A stretch of DNA of 64,000 bases from CAYQNU01 sp964419055 (GCA_964419055.1 CAYQNU010000008.1:1-64000); one strand, 5' to 3'; positions 1-9,303 are shown, counted from the first letter of the stretch. A program made the numbers and translations. The notes: a model not told the origin generated them from the sequence alone.

Positions 1-87
1 AATTAAATTCAAAATTTGTATATTTACAACCTGTCCTAAAAAAGGGGAGGTTACATAATTTTATCCTGAAATGAATATTTAGAAATT

Positions 88-984
88 ATGACTATCCAAA
101 ATGTGATTATAAAAAGTTCTTGCATCCTTTTTATTATGTTAATAGGAGTTTCTTGTAATTATTTATATAAGACCAAAATCAACAAATTGGTTACTAGAGA
201 TAATTTAACTTACAATGTTTACGAAGACGAAAAAACAAACATAGAACGTATTGAATTTTTATATAAAAGAGGAGATACATTATTTTCAATAATTCATCTA
301 GACACCTATTATTTAAAAGGAAAGATTAAAGGGCATGGTTATATTTTGGGAAATACGTTTTATTTTCATGGAATAACGGAATACCAATCGAACTATGGTA
401 AAGAGGGTACATCAAAACATTTAATTGTTTTTAACCACGATTCAATAAACCAAATTTATCTCGAAAATTTTGACAATGAAGTATTAATCTCATCTTTAAT
501 TTTAAATACAAATGAAAGATTGAGTTTTAGCATTGATTCATCCAATAAAATAAAAAACATTATTCATTATAAAGGTAATACTATATTAAATGGTATATAT
601 ATCGATTTCTATCCTAACGGTGGAATTATGTCTAATTTCAATTATGTAAATCACGTCCCAACAGGTAACTATCAAATTTATTATGAAAATGGAAGATTAA
701 AAGAAAAAGGATACTATGGTGGTGAACATATAAAATTCGATTTTCGTGAAGGCTATTTTATAACCCCCGAAAATGACACTATTAAAGATTTACATATTCT
801 TTATAACAAAGAATTTATGGATGAATATGAAAAAAGTGAATATAAATATTTACAACCTTATTTTATAATTCCATTGTTAAATGGCGAAAGATTCTTTTAC
901 GACAGTTCAGGTATTTTATCAAAAAAAATCATTTATGATTCTTTAGGAAACCCTTTAAAAACGGAGCTCCCCCACAAAGAATAA
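88..984 (+). CDS. MORN-repeat (YwqK-type) lipoprotein
   Basis: The protein has 298 residues. It starts with a hydrophobic segment ending in a lipobox (LIGVSC, Cys about residue 23), so it is probably an envelope lipoprotein. The middle carries MORN_2/YwqK-like repeats of the type DFYPNGG...G.YQIYYENGRLKEKGYYGG. Proteins of this kind are often annotated as YwqK-family antitoxins and are common in immunity-like gene arrays, but no cognate toxin is visible here. A TATATTTA element near position 20 could be its -7 box. The last codons and stop lie inside the conserved intergenic repeat that follows, as if the gene had been joined to it. The molecular function is unknown. Confidence 0.7.
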   Translation: MTIQNVIIKSSCILFIMLIGVSCNYLYKTKINKLVTRDNLTYNVYEDEKTNIERIEFLYKRGDTLFSIIHLDTYYLKGKIKGHGYILGNTFYFHGITEYQSNYGKEGTSKHLIVFNHDSINQIYLENFDNEVLISSLILNTNERLSFSIDSSNKIKNIIHYKGNTILNGIYIDFYPNGGIMSNFNYVNHVPTGNYQIYYENGRLKEKGYYGGEHIKFDFREGYFITPENDTIKDLHILYNKEFMDEYEKSEYKYLQPYFIIPLLNGERFFYDSSGILSKKIIYDSLGNPLKTELPHKE

Positions 985-1085
985 ACTTTTCATCAAGACT
1001 GACCTGTCTCCTCTGAAATTTAATTTAAACAGAGTATTTTTAGATAATACCATCTTGAATTACTAATTTTTCTAAATTTGTAGAG
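967..1085 (+). repeat. Promoter-bearing intergenic repeat, copy 1
   Basis: This copy starts with CTCCCCCAC, passes through GACCTGTCTCCTCTGAA and an AGATAAT segment, and ends in CTAATTTTTCTAAATTTGTAG. It contains a TAAATTTG box (1073-1080), matching the Bacteroidota -7 consensus TAnnTTTG and pointing at the next gene. The same unit recurs at 1737, 2461, 4425 (diverged) and 5930. The stop codon of the upstream gene lies within it. Confidence 0.75.
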
Positions 1086-1167
1086 CAACGGGAAAGTATG
1101 CCGGGAAGCGAGAGTTAAAAATTAAAACAACAAAAACGGCTCCGGTGATTATAACACTATCTAATCA

Positions 1168-1716
1168 ATGAAAATTCTATTAGTATTTCTATTTTTCGTA
1201 TTTATATATTCTTGTGAAAGTAATAATTCTCGTAAAAATCAGAATACTAAAATGTCTGAAGTTTTTAGAGATAATAGTAATAAAGTCAATGTTGATACAA
1301 TAAAATTTGATATTGAAATTTATGAAAAAGTATTCGATAGTCTACTAAATATTTCAATAGATGATGAAATAATTGTATATCTTAAAAGAGATACTTTGTT
1401 TACTGTTGTTCAAACTGAAGGAAGGCACCAGGTTATAATAAAAAATTCAAAAGGAGTAATCTTAGACAAATTTTATATTGTAAATTTAGAAGATCCAATT
1501 TCAAGAATAAAAATTATAGTGGGGTTTGATGAATTAATAAAGGAGACTTACGTTAACAATAAACTTAATAATTTAGTTTCACAGAATGCTATTGATACCA
1601 CTGATAATCTAAAAATGATTAAGAAACAAATGTATGACGCCTACGACAAATATCCTGATGTAAAAGTTGATAAAATTTATTTTCAAATAATTCCTGAAAA
1701 TATCATGTTAGAGTAA
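1168..1716 (+). CDS. Small lipoprotein of unknown function
   Basis: The protein has 182 residues and a clear lipoprotein signal (hydrophobic stretch, then IYSC with Cys about residue 16). The mature part is charged, rich in Asn, Asp and Lys, with no recognisable domain. The gene sits alone between two copies of the promoter-bearing repeat, so it is probably transcribed as its own unit from the TAAATTTG box at 1073. No ribosome binding site is obvious, as usual for Bacteroidota. An immunity or other accessory role is possible from context only. Confidence 0.6.
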   Translation: MKILLVFLFFVFIYSCESNNSRKNQNTKMSEVFRDNSNKVNVDTIKFDIEIYEKVFDSLLNISIDDEIIVYLKRDTLFTVVQTEGRHQVIIKNSKGVILDKFYIVNLEDPISRIKIIVGFDELIKETYVNNKLNNLVSQNAIDTTDNLKMIKKQMYDAYDKYPDVKVDKIYFQIIPENIMLE

Positions 1717-1736
1717 AGGGGAGTACTATTAACTTA

Positions 1737-1952
1737 CTCCCCCACAAAAAACAAACTTTTTAAAAAGGCTGACCTCTCTCCTCTGAATTTAAATTTAACC
1801 GTAGTATTTTTTGATAATACTTTCTTGGATTACTAATTTTTCTAAATTTGTAGAGGTACGCAAAAGGATTAGCTCTGCAGAATTCGTGCCTCATTTGGTT
1901 TCACCGAATGTTAATTGGTTTCACCGAACGCTGTTACACGCGGGTGCTGAGA
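1737..1952 (+). repeat. Promoter-bearing repeat, copy 2, with leader repeat
   Basis: The first 120 bases repeat the 967-1085 unit, with the TAAATTTG box at 1843-1850. The leader behind it, starting at the TACGCAAAAGG segment, contains a roughly 20-bp sequence (TTTGGTTTCACCGAAYGTTR) twice in tandem and ends in ACGCGGGTGCTG. The leader is shared with the copies at 2461 and 4425, so it is part of a longer mobile or conserved 5' module. Confidence 0.7.
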
Positions 1953-1966
1953 AAAAATAATCTACC

Positions 1967-2437
1967 ATGAACAATACAACGTATTTTATGAAATTCAGGA
2001 TTAAAAATTTCAAAATTTATATTTTACTTTCTTTAGGTTTTATTAGTTGTGAGAAAACACAATTTGATAAAAAAGAGCTTGAACATATTTTTAAAATTAG
2101 TTTAGATTGTTGTAATGAAAACCAATATTCATATTCATTATCAGACGGAATAATAGATCCAGTTATAAAATTAAAACTTACGTCAAAAACATCATATTTA
2201 CCGCTATGTTTGAACATAGAAAAAAGTAAAGTTTATTTAAAAAATGATTATACGCCTGATTTTGATAGTGAACTTAATGACAAATGGTTTGATAGAAAAG
2301 ATTTTAATAATGGTACTTATTACTCGTCAAAATCAGTACCAACGAATGGAGAATATATAGACCGATTTTATGAATGCTTTGTATTTAATGATAGCATAGG
2401 TTATACAACAGTTTATTTCGTATATTTTACTATATAG
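1967..2437 (+). CDS. Small lipoprotein of unknown function
   Basis: The product has up to 156 residues, with an N-terminal hydrophobic segment ending in a lipobox (GFISC). A second ATG seven codons in, at 1988 (MKFRIKN), gives a more typical signal peptide and may be the true start. I recognise no family. The gene is isolated between repeat copies and probably reads from the TAAATTTG box at 1843, with the tandem-repeat leader as its 5' UTR. Confidence 0.55.
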   Translation: MNNTTYFMKFRIKNFKIYILLSLGFISCEKTQFDKKELEHIFKISLDCCNENQYSYSLSDGIIDPVIKLKLTSKTSYLPLCLNIEKSKVYLKNDYTPDFDSELNDKWFDRKDFNNGTYYSSKSVPTNGEYIDRFYECFVFNDSIGYTTVYFVYFTI

Positions 2438-2460
2438 CATATTGTTACAAATGGACCCAT

Positions 2461-2665
2461 CTCCTCCACCAAGAAAAAAATTTTACAAGAAAAGCTCACC
2501 TGTCTCCTCTGAAATTAATTTAAACAAGGTATTTTTAGATAATAAAATCTTGGATTACTAATTTTTCTAAATTTGTAGAACACGCGAAAGGATTGACTCT
2601 GCCGAATTCGTGCCTCATTTGGTTGCACCGAATGTTATTTGGTTGCACTGAATTTTATTTGACAC
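2461..2665 (+). repeat. Promoter-bearing repeat, copy 3, with leader repeat
   Basis: This copy matches the CTCC...GACCTGTCTCCTCTGAA...TTTTTCTAAATTTGTAG unit. Its -7 box is at 2568-2575. Downstream comes the shared leader (ACGCGAAAGGATTGACTC and two TTTGGTTGCACYGAA copies). Here the leader diverges after the second tandem copy. Confidence 0.7.
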
Positions 2666-2776
2666 AGTAACTGGTCGAAAGGATTCGGTAGCGGGGATTT
2701 AATGATTAGATTCAAAAAGAGTTGTTCCATTTGGCTGAAGTTGAATTAAAAGAAATAGAAATAAGTTTTGAAAATT

Positions 2777-3496
2777 ATGAGTAATTTATTTTTATATTTG
2801 TTTTCTCTTTTATTTGTATATGGTAATACTATAGGACAACAATTGATAATTGATACCAACTTCAATCAAGTGAATCACTACCAAGTGAAAATAAAATCAT
2901 TTGATACTATTAAACAAGGGTTTTATTATAGCTATTCAATAAACAGCAATTTAAAAGTAGATGGCTATTATAAAAATAATAAGAAAGATGGTATTTGGAA
3001 GGTTTTTTATGATAGCGGAAATATTTATTCAAAGTTTAATTTTATAAAAGGGGTTTTAAATGGTGAATATGTAAAATATTACGAAAGTCAAAAAATAAGA
3101 GAAATAGGATACTATAAAAATGGGATTAAGATTAATAAATGGATAGTTTTATCTGAAAATGGTGATACTTTATCATTTGGTTATTATTCTGGTAAATTAC
3201 TTAACATTAAACATAACGATTCTCTTATTTTTGTAATAAATAATAAGCGCAAACCTGATACATTAAATATCATATCTAAATATTCTGATGGAATTCGAAA
3301 CAATGAACCATTTAGCACATATGGTTCCTATTCAATGAATGTAATTTTCTTAAAGAAAGGAGTGTGGTATTATTTTGATGTATCAATAAATATAAATTCA
3401 AAGGAAGTATATGATAAAAATGGAGTTATGATAGAATCACAAAAATTCATCAAAGAAAATGAACTAAAACCTCCATTGATTAAACCTCCTCGCTGA
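2777..3496 (+). CDS. Secreted MORN-repeat protein
   Basis: I place the start at the ATG at 2777. The frame is open from a TTG at 2768, but the ATG gives a clean signal peptide (MSNLFLYLFSLLFVYG, cleavage near NTIGQ). The product has 239 residues. Residues of about 55-130 contain several MORN_2-like repeats (DGIWKVFYDSGN, NGEYVKYYESQK, NKWIVLSENGD), as in YwqK-family proteins. The C-terminal part is not recognisable. It probably acts outside the inner membrane. It belongs to the same kind of accessory set as the gene at 88. Confidence 0.65.
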   Translation: MSNLFLYLFSLLFVYGNTIGQQLIIDTNFNQVNHYQVKIKSFDTIKQGFYYSYSINSNLKVDGYYKNNKKDGIWKVFYDSGNIYSKFNFIKGVLNGEYVKYYESQKIREIGYYKNGIKINKWIVLSENGDTLSFGYYSGKLLNIKHNDSLIFVINNKRKPDTLNIISKYSDGIRNNEPFSTYGSYSMNVIFLKKGVWYYFDVSININSKEVYDKNGVMIESQKFIKENELKPPLIKPPR

Positions 3497-3864
3497 TAAA
3501 AATTAAACACTAATAAAATGATAACTTAATGTTCCAAATTATACCGCTCACTCACTAAGAATTTATTTTATTAGAATGACTTCTATACTTAACAAAGTAA
3601 GGTAAAGCCAAATGATGCATGAATAAGATCAAATCAAGCCTAGCTTGTGGTGGGTTAAATTAAGAGGTAGCTCTTTTTGAATTTTCTTTAGGTATAAATT
3701 GATAATATTTTTATGGTTTAATTATCTTTCCATATTTATATAATTTCGAAAAGGATGGATTTAACAAAAAGTTACCTCATTTGGAAGCGGAGGATAATAA
3801 ATTAAAGGTTTCGTTTACCTCTAAATTACATCGCCTCCTAAGCAAGGAAAATTAATTATTTTTT
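3497..3864. other. Intergenic stretch with a diverged repeat
   Basis: No gene is visible in these 368 bases. A strongly diverged version of the promoter repeat is present around 3700-3745 (GATAATATTTTTATGG, then TATCTTTCCATATTTATA), in the same orientation as the other copies and upstream of the gene at 3865. The remainder is A+T rich without a clear signal. Confidence 0.4.
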
Positions 3865-4314
3865 ATGAAACTACTAATAATTATTTGGATAGGAATAACA
3901 ATTATTTCTTGTAAGCAAAACAGCAAAGAATTGCCTAACACATCAATGCCCAATTCAATTTATGTATATGAACATGAAATTCAAATTCTATGCACTCCGG
4001 GTGAAATTATTGATTATAAAGTATTAAAAAGAAGCTATTATAAAATAATTATCAATAAAGATTCTGCCTTCGTTCAGAGAGTATTGAATGAAGTGACAAA
4101 TGATCAATGGATAAAAATGCTGACTACAAAGCAATTGGCTAGATCAGTTTCATTATGGCTACATATGAAAACTGAAAAAAATGCAATGTTTATTTCGCTA
4201 TTAAATTCAGAAGAATGGTATAACAGTTGTTGGAAAAGAGAAGTTAATTTTTGGTTAAAATATTTAAATAACGAAATCGAAGATATTTCAAAATACAAAT
4301 TTGATATATTTTAA
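3865..4314 (+). CDS. Small lipoprotein of unknown function
   Basis: The protein has 149 residues and a lipoprotein signal (MKLLIIIWIGITIISC). The mature part has several Trp residues and no domain I recognise. It lies alone between a diverged and a clearer promoter-repeat copy, fitting the one-gene-per-repeat pattern of the first 6.5 kb. Its function is unknown. Confidence 0.6.
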   Translation: MKLLIIIWIGITIISCKQNSKELPNTSMPNSIYVYEHEIQILCTPGEIIDYKVLKRSYYKIIINKDSAFVQRVLNEVTNDQWIKMLTTKQLARSVSLWLHMKTEKNAMFISLLNSEEWYNSCWKREVNFWLKYLNNEIEDISKYKFDIF

Positions 4315-4424
4315 AATAATTTTTAATTACTTCAAAATAGTTGTGGAAAATTTATTCGACTTAAACTATAGACATATAAGGGATGAAGAATCCTTTTCTG
4401 AGCTGTGTTAAATTAAACCCAGCC

Positions 4425-4590
4425 ACTCTAAATTAAAACCAAGTATTGTTAGATAATGTTATTGTAGTTTAGTTATTTTTCTATATTTGTAGATCCACGT
4501 GAAAGGATTGACTCTGCCGAATTCGTGCCTCATTTGGTTTCACCGAATGTTATTTGGTTTCACCGAACGTTGTTTCACGCGGGAGCTATG
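4425..4590 (+). repeat. Promoter-bearing repeat, copy 4 (diverged), with leader repeat
   Basis: The promoter part is diverged but recognisable (AGATAATGTTATTG, then TTTTTCTATATTTGTAG) with TATATTTG at 4482-4489. The leader is well preserved: CCACGTGAAAGG, two tandem TTTGGTTTCACCGAAYGTTR copies, then TTTCACGCGGGAGC. CCACGTGAAA and TTTCACGCGG at the two ends can pair and close the leader as a stem. Confidence 0.65.
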
Positions 4591-4709
4591 GGTAACATCT
4601 AATTAAACGCTTACCAAGTCTTATTGACTAAAATTACCATATTTATGTTTTTTCGTCAATAATCTAATTATCTTTGTTATTACAAAACTTTTAATTTGAG
4701 AGGAAATAA

Positions 4710-5918
4710 ATGATCACGCGAAACAAATACTTACAAAAGTTGGATCAACTCAAAGATCTAAATTTGATTAAAGTCGTTACCGGTATAAGACGATCTGGAA
4801 AATCAACTTTACTAGAAGCTTTCAAAAATAAATTGATTGAAAGCGGTGTAGATAAAAGAAATATAATCTTCTTGAATTTTGAAGAACGTGAAAACCTGCA
4901 TCTTACCGAATGGTCTTACTTATATGATGAAATAATTAATAATATCTCTATTGATTCTAAAAATTACGTTTTTCTCGATGAAGTTCAACTTGTAAAAGGA
5001 TTTGAACATCTTATTAATGCTTTGTTTACAAAAAAAGAAATTGACTTATATGTTACTGGTTCAAATGCCTATTTATTATCGAGTGAATTGGCTACTTTGC
5101 TAACTGGCAGATACATCGCAATCAATGTACAGCCTTATTCATTTCAAGAATATTTAAGTGCACATCCTAACGAACCGAATACCGACAGAATGTTTCGCCA
5201 ATATTTGAATAGAAGTAGTTTCCCTGAAGCGGTAACTTTAACACAAAATAATCAAGAATTAGAGAACGATTATTTGCTGTCAATTTATGAAACAGTCATT
5301 ATCAAAGATATTGCACAACGCTATAATCTTCGTAATTTAGATAATTTACATCGAGTGGTTAGTTTTGTTTTTAACAGTGTTGGATCATACATTTCTCCTA
5401 CCAATATTGCCAACGAACTAAGTAAAAAAAGTTCAAAATCTATTTCACATAATACTATCATAAAGTATTTGAATTTTTTGAGTAATTCTTATATTATCTA
5501 TCCCGCACCAAGGTACGATATTAAGGGTAAAGAACTATTAACAACCAATCAAAAGTATTATTTAGTGGATTTAGGGCTAAAAAATATCACTACTACCAAT
5601 AAATACGATACCGATTTGGGACATAAATTAGAAAATATAGTCTATTTTGAATTGTTAAGAAGAGGAGGCAAAGTGTATGCAGGGAAAAACAACGATAAAG
5701 AGATTGACTTTGTAGTCCAAAAACCAAATAATGAATGTATTTATTATCAAGTAGCGTACACTCTTAATGACGAAAAAACATTCGAACGAGAAATTTCGTC
5801 ATTTAGAAACATAAGAGATCATCATCCAAAATATTTGTTAACTCTTGATTATGATAATGAAAATATTGAAGGTATTCAAAAATTAAACGTTATCGATTGG
5901 TTGCTAGAAAAATATTAA
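4710..5918 (+). CDS. AAA ATPase with DUF4143 (nuclease-like) C-terminus
   Basis: The protein has 402 residues. It begins with a P-loop ATPase: Walker A GIRRSGKS at residues 25-32, Walker B YVFLDE ending at D90-E91, then the family motif VTGSNAYLLSSELATLLTGRY. The C-terminal half is DUF4143, with the PD-(D/E)XK-like pattern ENIVYFELLRRGG...KEIDFVVQ. This family is abundant in Bacteroidota and archaea, and its cellular role is poorly known. The length is typical and the gene looks intact. Two possible starts are not an issue, because the first ATG follows GAGAGGAAATAA closely. Confidence 0.88.
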   Translation: MITRNKYLQKLDQLKDLNLIKVVTGIRRSGKSTLLEAFKNKLIESGVDKRNIIFLNFEERENLHLTEWSYLYDEIINNISIDSKNYVFLDEVQLVKGFEHLINALFTKKEIDLYVTGSNAYLLSSELATLLTGRYIAINVQPYSFQEYLSAHPNEPNTDRMFRQYLNRSSFPEAVTLTQNNQELENDYLLSIYETVIIKDIAQRYNLRNLDNLHRVVSFVFNSVGSYISPTNIANELSKKSSKSISHNTIIKYLNFLSNSYIIYPAPRYDIKGKELLTTNQKYYLVDLGLKNITTTNKYDTDLGHKLENIVYFELLRRGGKVYAGKNNDKEIDFVVQKPNNECIYYQVAYTLNDEKTFEREISSFRNIRDHHPKYLLTLDYDNENIEGIQKLNVIDWLLEKY

Positions 5919-5929
5919 AATAGTTCCTG

Positions 5930-6048
5930 CTCCCCCACAAAGAATAAACTTTCTAACAAGACTGACCTAACACCACTAAATCTAAACTTAAACAGAGTAT
6001 TTTTAGATAATACCCTCTTGGATTACTAATTTTTCTAAATTTGTAGAG
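5930..6048 (+). repeat. Promoter-bearing repeat, copy 5
   Basis: Near-identical to copy 1 (CTCCCCCACAAAGAATAAAC onwards), with a TAAATTTG box at 6036-6043. It starts 11 bases after the ATPase stop codon and drives the small membrane protein at 6107. The leader behind the promoter differs from copies 2-4. Confidence 0.75.
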
Positions 6049-6106
6049 CTTCGTTAAACTTAGCGCAGTGGTGGGGTAACTTTTATACACTATTTTCCAA
6101 AAAGTA

Positions 6107-6493
6107 ATGAACTGGTTATATTATACAAACTATTTATGGTTTACAAGAGTGGTAAGTACAACTATTCCCGAGTATTCATCTATAATAGTAATGTCCTTAA
6201 CACAAGTAGGACCCATTTATAACTTAATAAATATTTATTACTTATATAAAGATTTCGATGATAAATCAATTCCAATGGAATATTTTATACCTTTTCAAGT
6301 ATTAGTTATCATATTGAATTATTTATATTACAAAAAAAAAGGAGTTGAAATTATTAATCGAATAAGTTTAAATACAAAAAGAAGGAAAATTTTCATTGTA
6401 ACACTATCTGTTTTTATTATGTTACTCAATACTGCAATCACCCTTTATATTGGTGCATTAGTACGCATTAGCAATGGCTTTGAAATTTGGTAG
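6107..6493 (+). CDS. Small multi-pass membrane protein, unknown
   Basis: The 128-residue product has three to four hydrophobic segments (around residues 20-45, 60-75 and 93-118) with a KKK/RRK loop between the last two. No family is recognised. It is the last member of the block of genes each preceded by a promoter-repeat copy. Confidence 0.5.
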   Translation: MNWLYYTNYLWFTRVVSTTIPEYSSIIVMSLTQVGPIYNLINIYYLYKDFDDKSIPMEYFIPFQVLVIILNYLYYKKKGVEIINRISLNTKRRKIFIVTLSVFIMLLNTAITLYIGALVRISNGFEIW

Positions 6494-6659
6494 ATTCAAA
6501 AGAAGTACTTTTTAAGTAATGGGTTAATCCACAAATCCACTATGTTTTACTTAAAAAAAGTACCAAACACCAAAAAAAAGTATTTCCTTTTGAATGCTCA
6601 CTCATCTAAAATAAAAAAATATTTTTCCTTTCCATTCTTTCTATTTGACATTTAGGTTG

Positions 6660-6667
6660 TACTTTTG
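6660..6667 (+). promoter_or_regulatory. Promoter -7 box ahead of TPP riboswitch
   Basis: TACTTTTG fits the TAnnTTTG consensus and lies five bases before the riboswitch. A TTTG at 6644 is too close to be a canonical -33 element, so only the -7 box is claimed. Confidence 0.5.
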
Positions 6668-6671
6668 TGCC

Positions 6672-6754
6672 GTCTCTAAGGGGTGCTTTATGAAAATAAG
6701 GCTGAGATTATACCCATTGACCTGATCAGGATAATGCCTGCGAAGGGAAGTGAC
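6672..6754 (+). ncRNA. TPP riboswitch (THI element)
   Basis: The order of conserved blocks is diagnostic: GGGGTGC, then GGCTGAGATTATACCC, then TTGACCTGATCAGGATAATGCC, then TGCGAAGGGAA. These are the pyrimidine-sensing and pyrophosphate-sensing arms of the thiamin pyrophosphate aptamer. It lies about 85 bases upstream of the TonB receptor start. Between them a CAAGAA...TTCTTG hairpin (about 6798-6822) could be part of the expression platform. High TPP is expected to shut the receptor gene down. Confidence 0.95.
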
Positions 6755-6840
6755 TTTTTTAACAACCAGTGTTAATTCTACAATTTAATTATTAATTACC
6801 AAGAATTAGCCCCTTGTTCTTGTTTAAAATGTTTTAAAAC

Positions 6841-9303
6841 ATGAAAACAAGACTTTCAAAAAAAATCCTAGGATTGGCCTTAGGCCTTTTACCAACTGCC
6901 TTTTGGGCTCAATTTCAACTATCAGGAACCATTCAATCTTCTTCGGGAGAACCTCTTCCAGGAGCCAATGTTCGTATTGAAAACACCTATTTAGGTACTT
7001 CTTCAAAACGTGATGGTACATACGCCCTCACCAATCTCAAAGAAGCTACGTACCTCATTAAGGTGAGCTATATTGGCTATGAAACTCAAATCAAAAGCAT
7101 TGAATTAAAGGGTAATTTATCAACCATTAACTTTTCCTTGGTACAATCGTCCACTCTAGCCGAAGAGCTCAACGTTACAGCCATAAAGGCAGGCGAAAAC
7201 ACACCAACCACCTATACCAACTTGGATAAACAATCCATCGAAAAAAATAATTTTGGTCAAGACCTTACCTATTTATTAGACCAAACTCCTTCAACAGTAG
7301 TTACCTCAGATGCAGGTGCCGGCATTGGCTACACAGGTGTGCGAATAAGAGGGGTTGACCCCACACGCACCAATGTAACCATCAACGGTATTCCCATTAA
7401 CGATGCCGAATCTCACGGTGTTTTTTGGGTAAACATGCCCGATTTCACCAGTTCTTCCAATACCATTCAAATTCAACGTGGCGTAGGAACCTCAACCAAT
7501 GGTGCTGCTGCTTTTGGTGCCAGCATCAATATTCAATCTAATGAAATGGCTGATTCGGCTTATGCTGAAGTGACCAATACCGTAGGTTCTTTCAAAACCT
7601 TACGACACACCATTAAAATGGGAACCGGAATCATCAATAATAAATTTAGTTTGGATGGTAGGTTGTCTAAAATTAGTTCAGAAGGCTATATAGACCGAGC
7701 ATCCAGTGATTTGAAATCCTATTATCTTTCTGGAGCCTATTATTTACCCAAATCAACCATTAGAGCTACCCTTTTTAGCGGAAAAGAAATTACCTATCAA
7801 GCGTGGTATGGAACTCCCGAGAGTAGAATAAATGGCGATACTGCCGCTATGAATGCCTATGCCGATAGAAATTATCTTACGGATGCACAACGCCTCAATT
7901 TGTTGAACAGTGGTAGAACTTATAATTTTTACACCTATGATAATGAAGTTGACCATTACCAGCAAGATCATTACCATCTTCACTTCAATCATCGATATTC
8001 CTCTCATTTGAATTTTTTAGTGGCCGGTCATTATACTCGTGGAAGAGGCTATTTTGAACAATATAGAGAAGAAGACGATTTTAACGACTATGGATTGAAT
8101 CCCATACTGGTTGATTCCTTGAACAGTGTAACTACCACCGATTTAATACGAAGAAGATGGTTGGATAATCATTTTTATGGGGGTGTTTTCTCCGTCAATT
8201 ATGCCAAGAATGGATGGAATATTACCGTTGGTGGTAGTGCCAACCGATATGATGGGGATCATTTTGGTGAAATTATTTGGGCACGAAACGCTTCTCAAAG
8301 TGAAATTAGAGATCGCTATTATGACAATAACGGAACCAAGGGAGAAGCTGCTTTTTATACTAAAATGACCTACAAATGGGCAAAAACCGTTGCATTTGTT
8401 GATTTACAATATCGTGCTATTCAATATACGTTCCTTGGGCTTGATGATGTAAATGGAAGTTTGGAAGAAATAACTCAAACCGTAAACTATCAATTCTTTA
8501 ACCCAAAAGCAGGAATACTGTATGATTTGAATTCAAAAAATAAATTGTATGGTTCGTTTAGCATTGGAAACCGAGAACCCGTAAGAACCGACTTGAGAGA
8601 AAGTTCACCCGAGAGCCGACCCACTCACGAAACGCTGTATAATGTAGAATTAGGTCACCAACTTAAATTAAAAAAATTGCTTTTGAACAGCACGCTTTAT
8701 TTTATGGAATACCAAAACCAATTGGTATTAACTGGTCAAATTAATGATGTAGGAGCCTATAATCGCACCAATGTACCCGTGAGCTACAGAAGAGGATTGG
8801 AACTAGAAGGTGTTTATAAACTTCATGAAAAATTTACTGTTGGCATCAACACCAGTTTAAGTAGGAATAAGCTTCCTGAATTTACCGAATTTGTAGATGA
8901 TTACGATAACGGAGGTCAAGCAACCATAGTTCATTCCAACACAGATATTGCCTTCTCGCCTAACTTCATTGCGGGTGCTTCTTTAAACTACTTACCCATC
9001 AAAGGGTTAGAAATTAGTTTGCTTCCCAAACACGTAAGCAAACAATATTTAGACAATACGCAAAATGAAAACCGTATGTTAAAAGCCTATACTATTGGAA
9101 GTGTTCGCATCAATTACACGGTAGATCATTTTATTGGAAAAGCACTATCAGTAGGTTTATTAGTAAATAATGTAACCAATTTGATGTATGAGAACAATGG
9201 GTACACCTTTAGTTACATTGCCGGTGGCGCTACCACAACAGAGAATTTTTATTACCCACAAGCAGGTCGAAATTTTTTGATGAATGTGACGTTGAAGTTT
9301 TAA
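6841..9303 (+). CDS. TonB-dependent receptor, predicted thiamin or precursor uptake
   Basis: The protein has 820 residues: a signal peptide (MKTRLSKKILGLALGLLPTAFWAQ), a CarboxypepD_reg-like domain (residues ~26-115, GEPLPGANVRIENTYLGTSS), a plug domain (~120-230, GVRIRGVDPTRTNVTINGIP) and a 22-strand-type barrel ending in Phe. The substrate is inferred from the TPP riboswitch directly upstream; THI-linked outer-membrane receptors are known in Bacteroidota. No other thiamin gene is in the window. The protein works in the outer membrane with TonB/ExbBD encoded elsewhere. Confidence 0.9.
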   Translation: MKTRLSKKILGLALGLLPTAFWAQFQLSGTIQSSSGEPLPGANVRIENTYLGTSSKRDGTYALTNLKEATYLIKVSYIGYETQIKSIELKGNLSTINFSLVQSSTLAEELNVTAIKAGENTPTTYTNLDKQSIEKNNFGQDLTYLLDQTPSTVVTSDAGAGIGYTGVRIRGVDPTRTNVTINGIPINDAESHGVFWVNMPDFTSSSNTIQIQRGVGTSTNGAAAFGASINIQSNEMADSAYAEVTNTVGSFKTLRHTIKMGTGIINNKFSLDGRLSKISSEGYIDRASSDLKSYYLSGAYYLPKSTIRATLFSGKEITYQAWYGTPESRINGDTAAMNAYADRNYLTDAQRLNLLNSGRTYNFYTYDNEVDHYQQDHYHLHFNHRYSSHLNFLVAGHYTRGRGYFEQYREEDDFNDYGLNPILVDSLNSVTTTDLIRRRWLDNHFYGGVFSVNYAKNGWNITVGGSANRYDGDHFGEIIWARNASQSEIRDRYYDNNGTKGEAAFYTKMTYKWAKTVAFVDLQYRAIQYTFLGLDDVNGSLEEITQTVNYQFFNPKAGILYDLNSKNKLYGSFSIGNREPVRTDLRESSPESRPTHETLYNVELGHQLKLKKLLLNSTLYFMEYQNQLVLTGQINDVGAYNRTNVPVSYRRGLELEGVYKLHEKFTVGINTSLSRNKLPEFTEFVDDYDNGGQATIVHSNTDIAFSPNFIAGASLNYLPIKGLEISLLPKHVSKQYLDNTQNENRMLKAYTIGSVRINYTVDHFIGKALSVGLLVNNVTNLMYENNGYTFSYIAGGATTTENFYYPQAGRNFLMNVTLKF

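Noticed and set aside
967..6048. Integron cassette array
   Set aside because: The one-gene-per-repeat layout fits, but I see no tyrosine integrase, no attI and no clear RYYYAAC/GTTRRRY pairs in the repeats. The repeats carry promoters, which attC sites do not.
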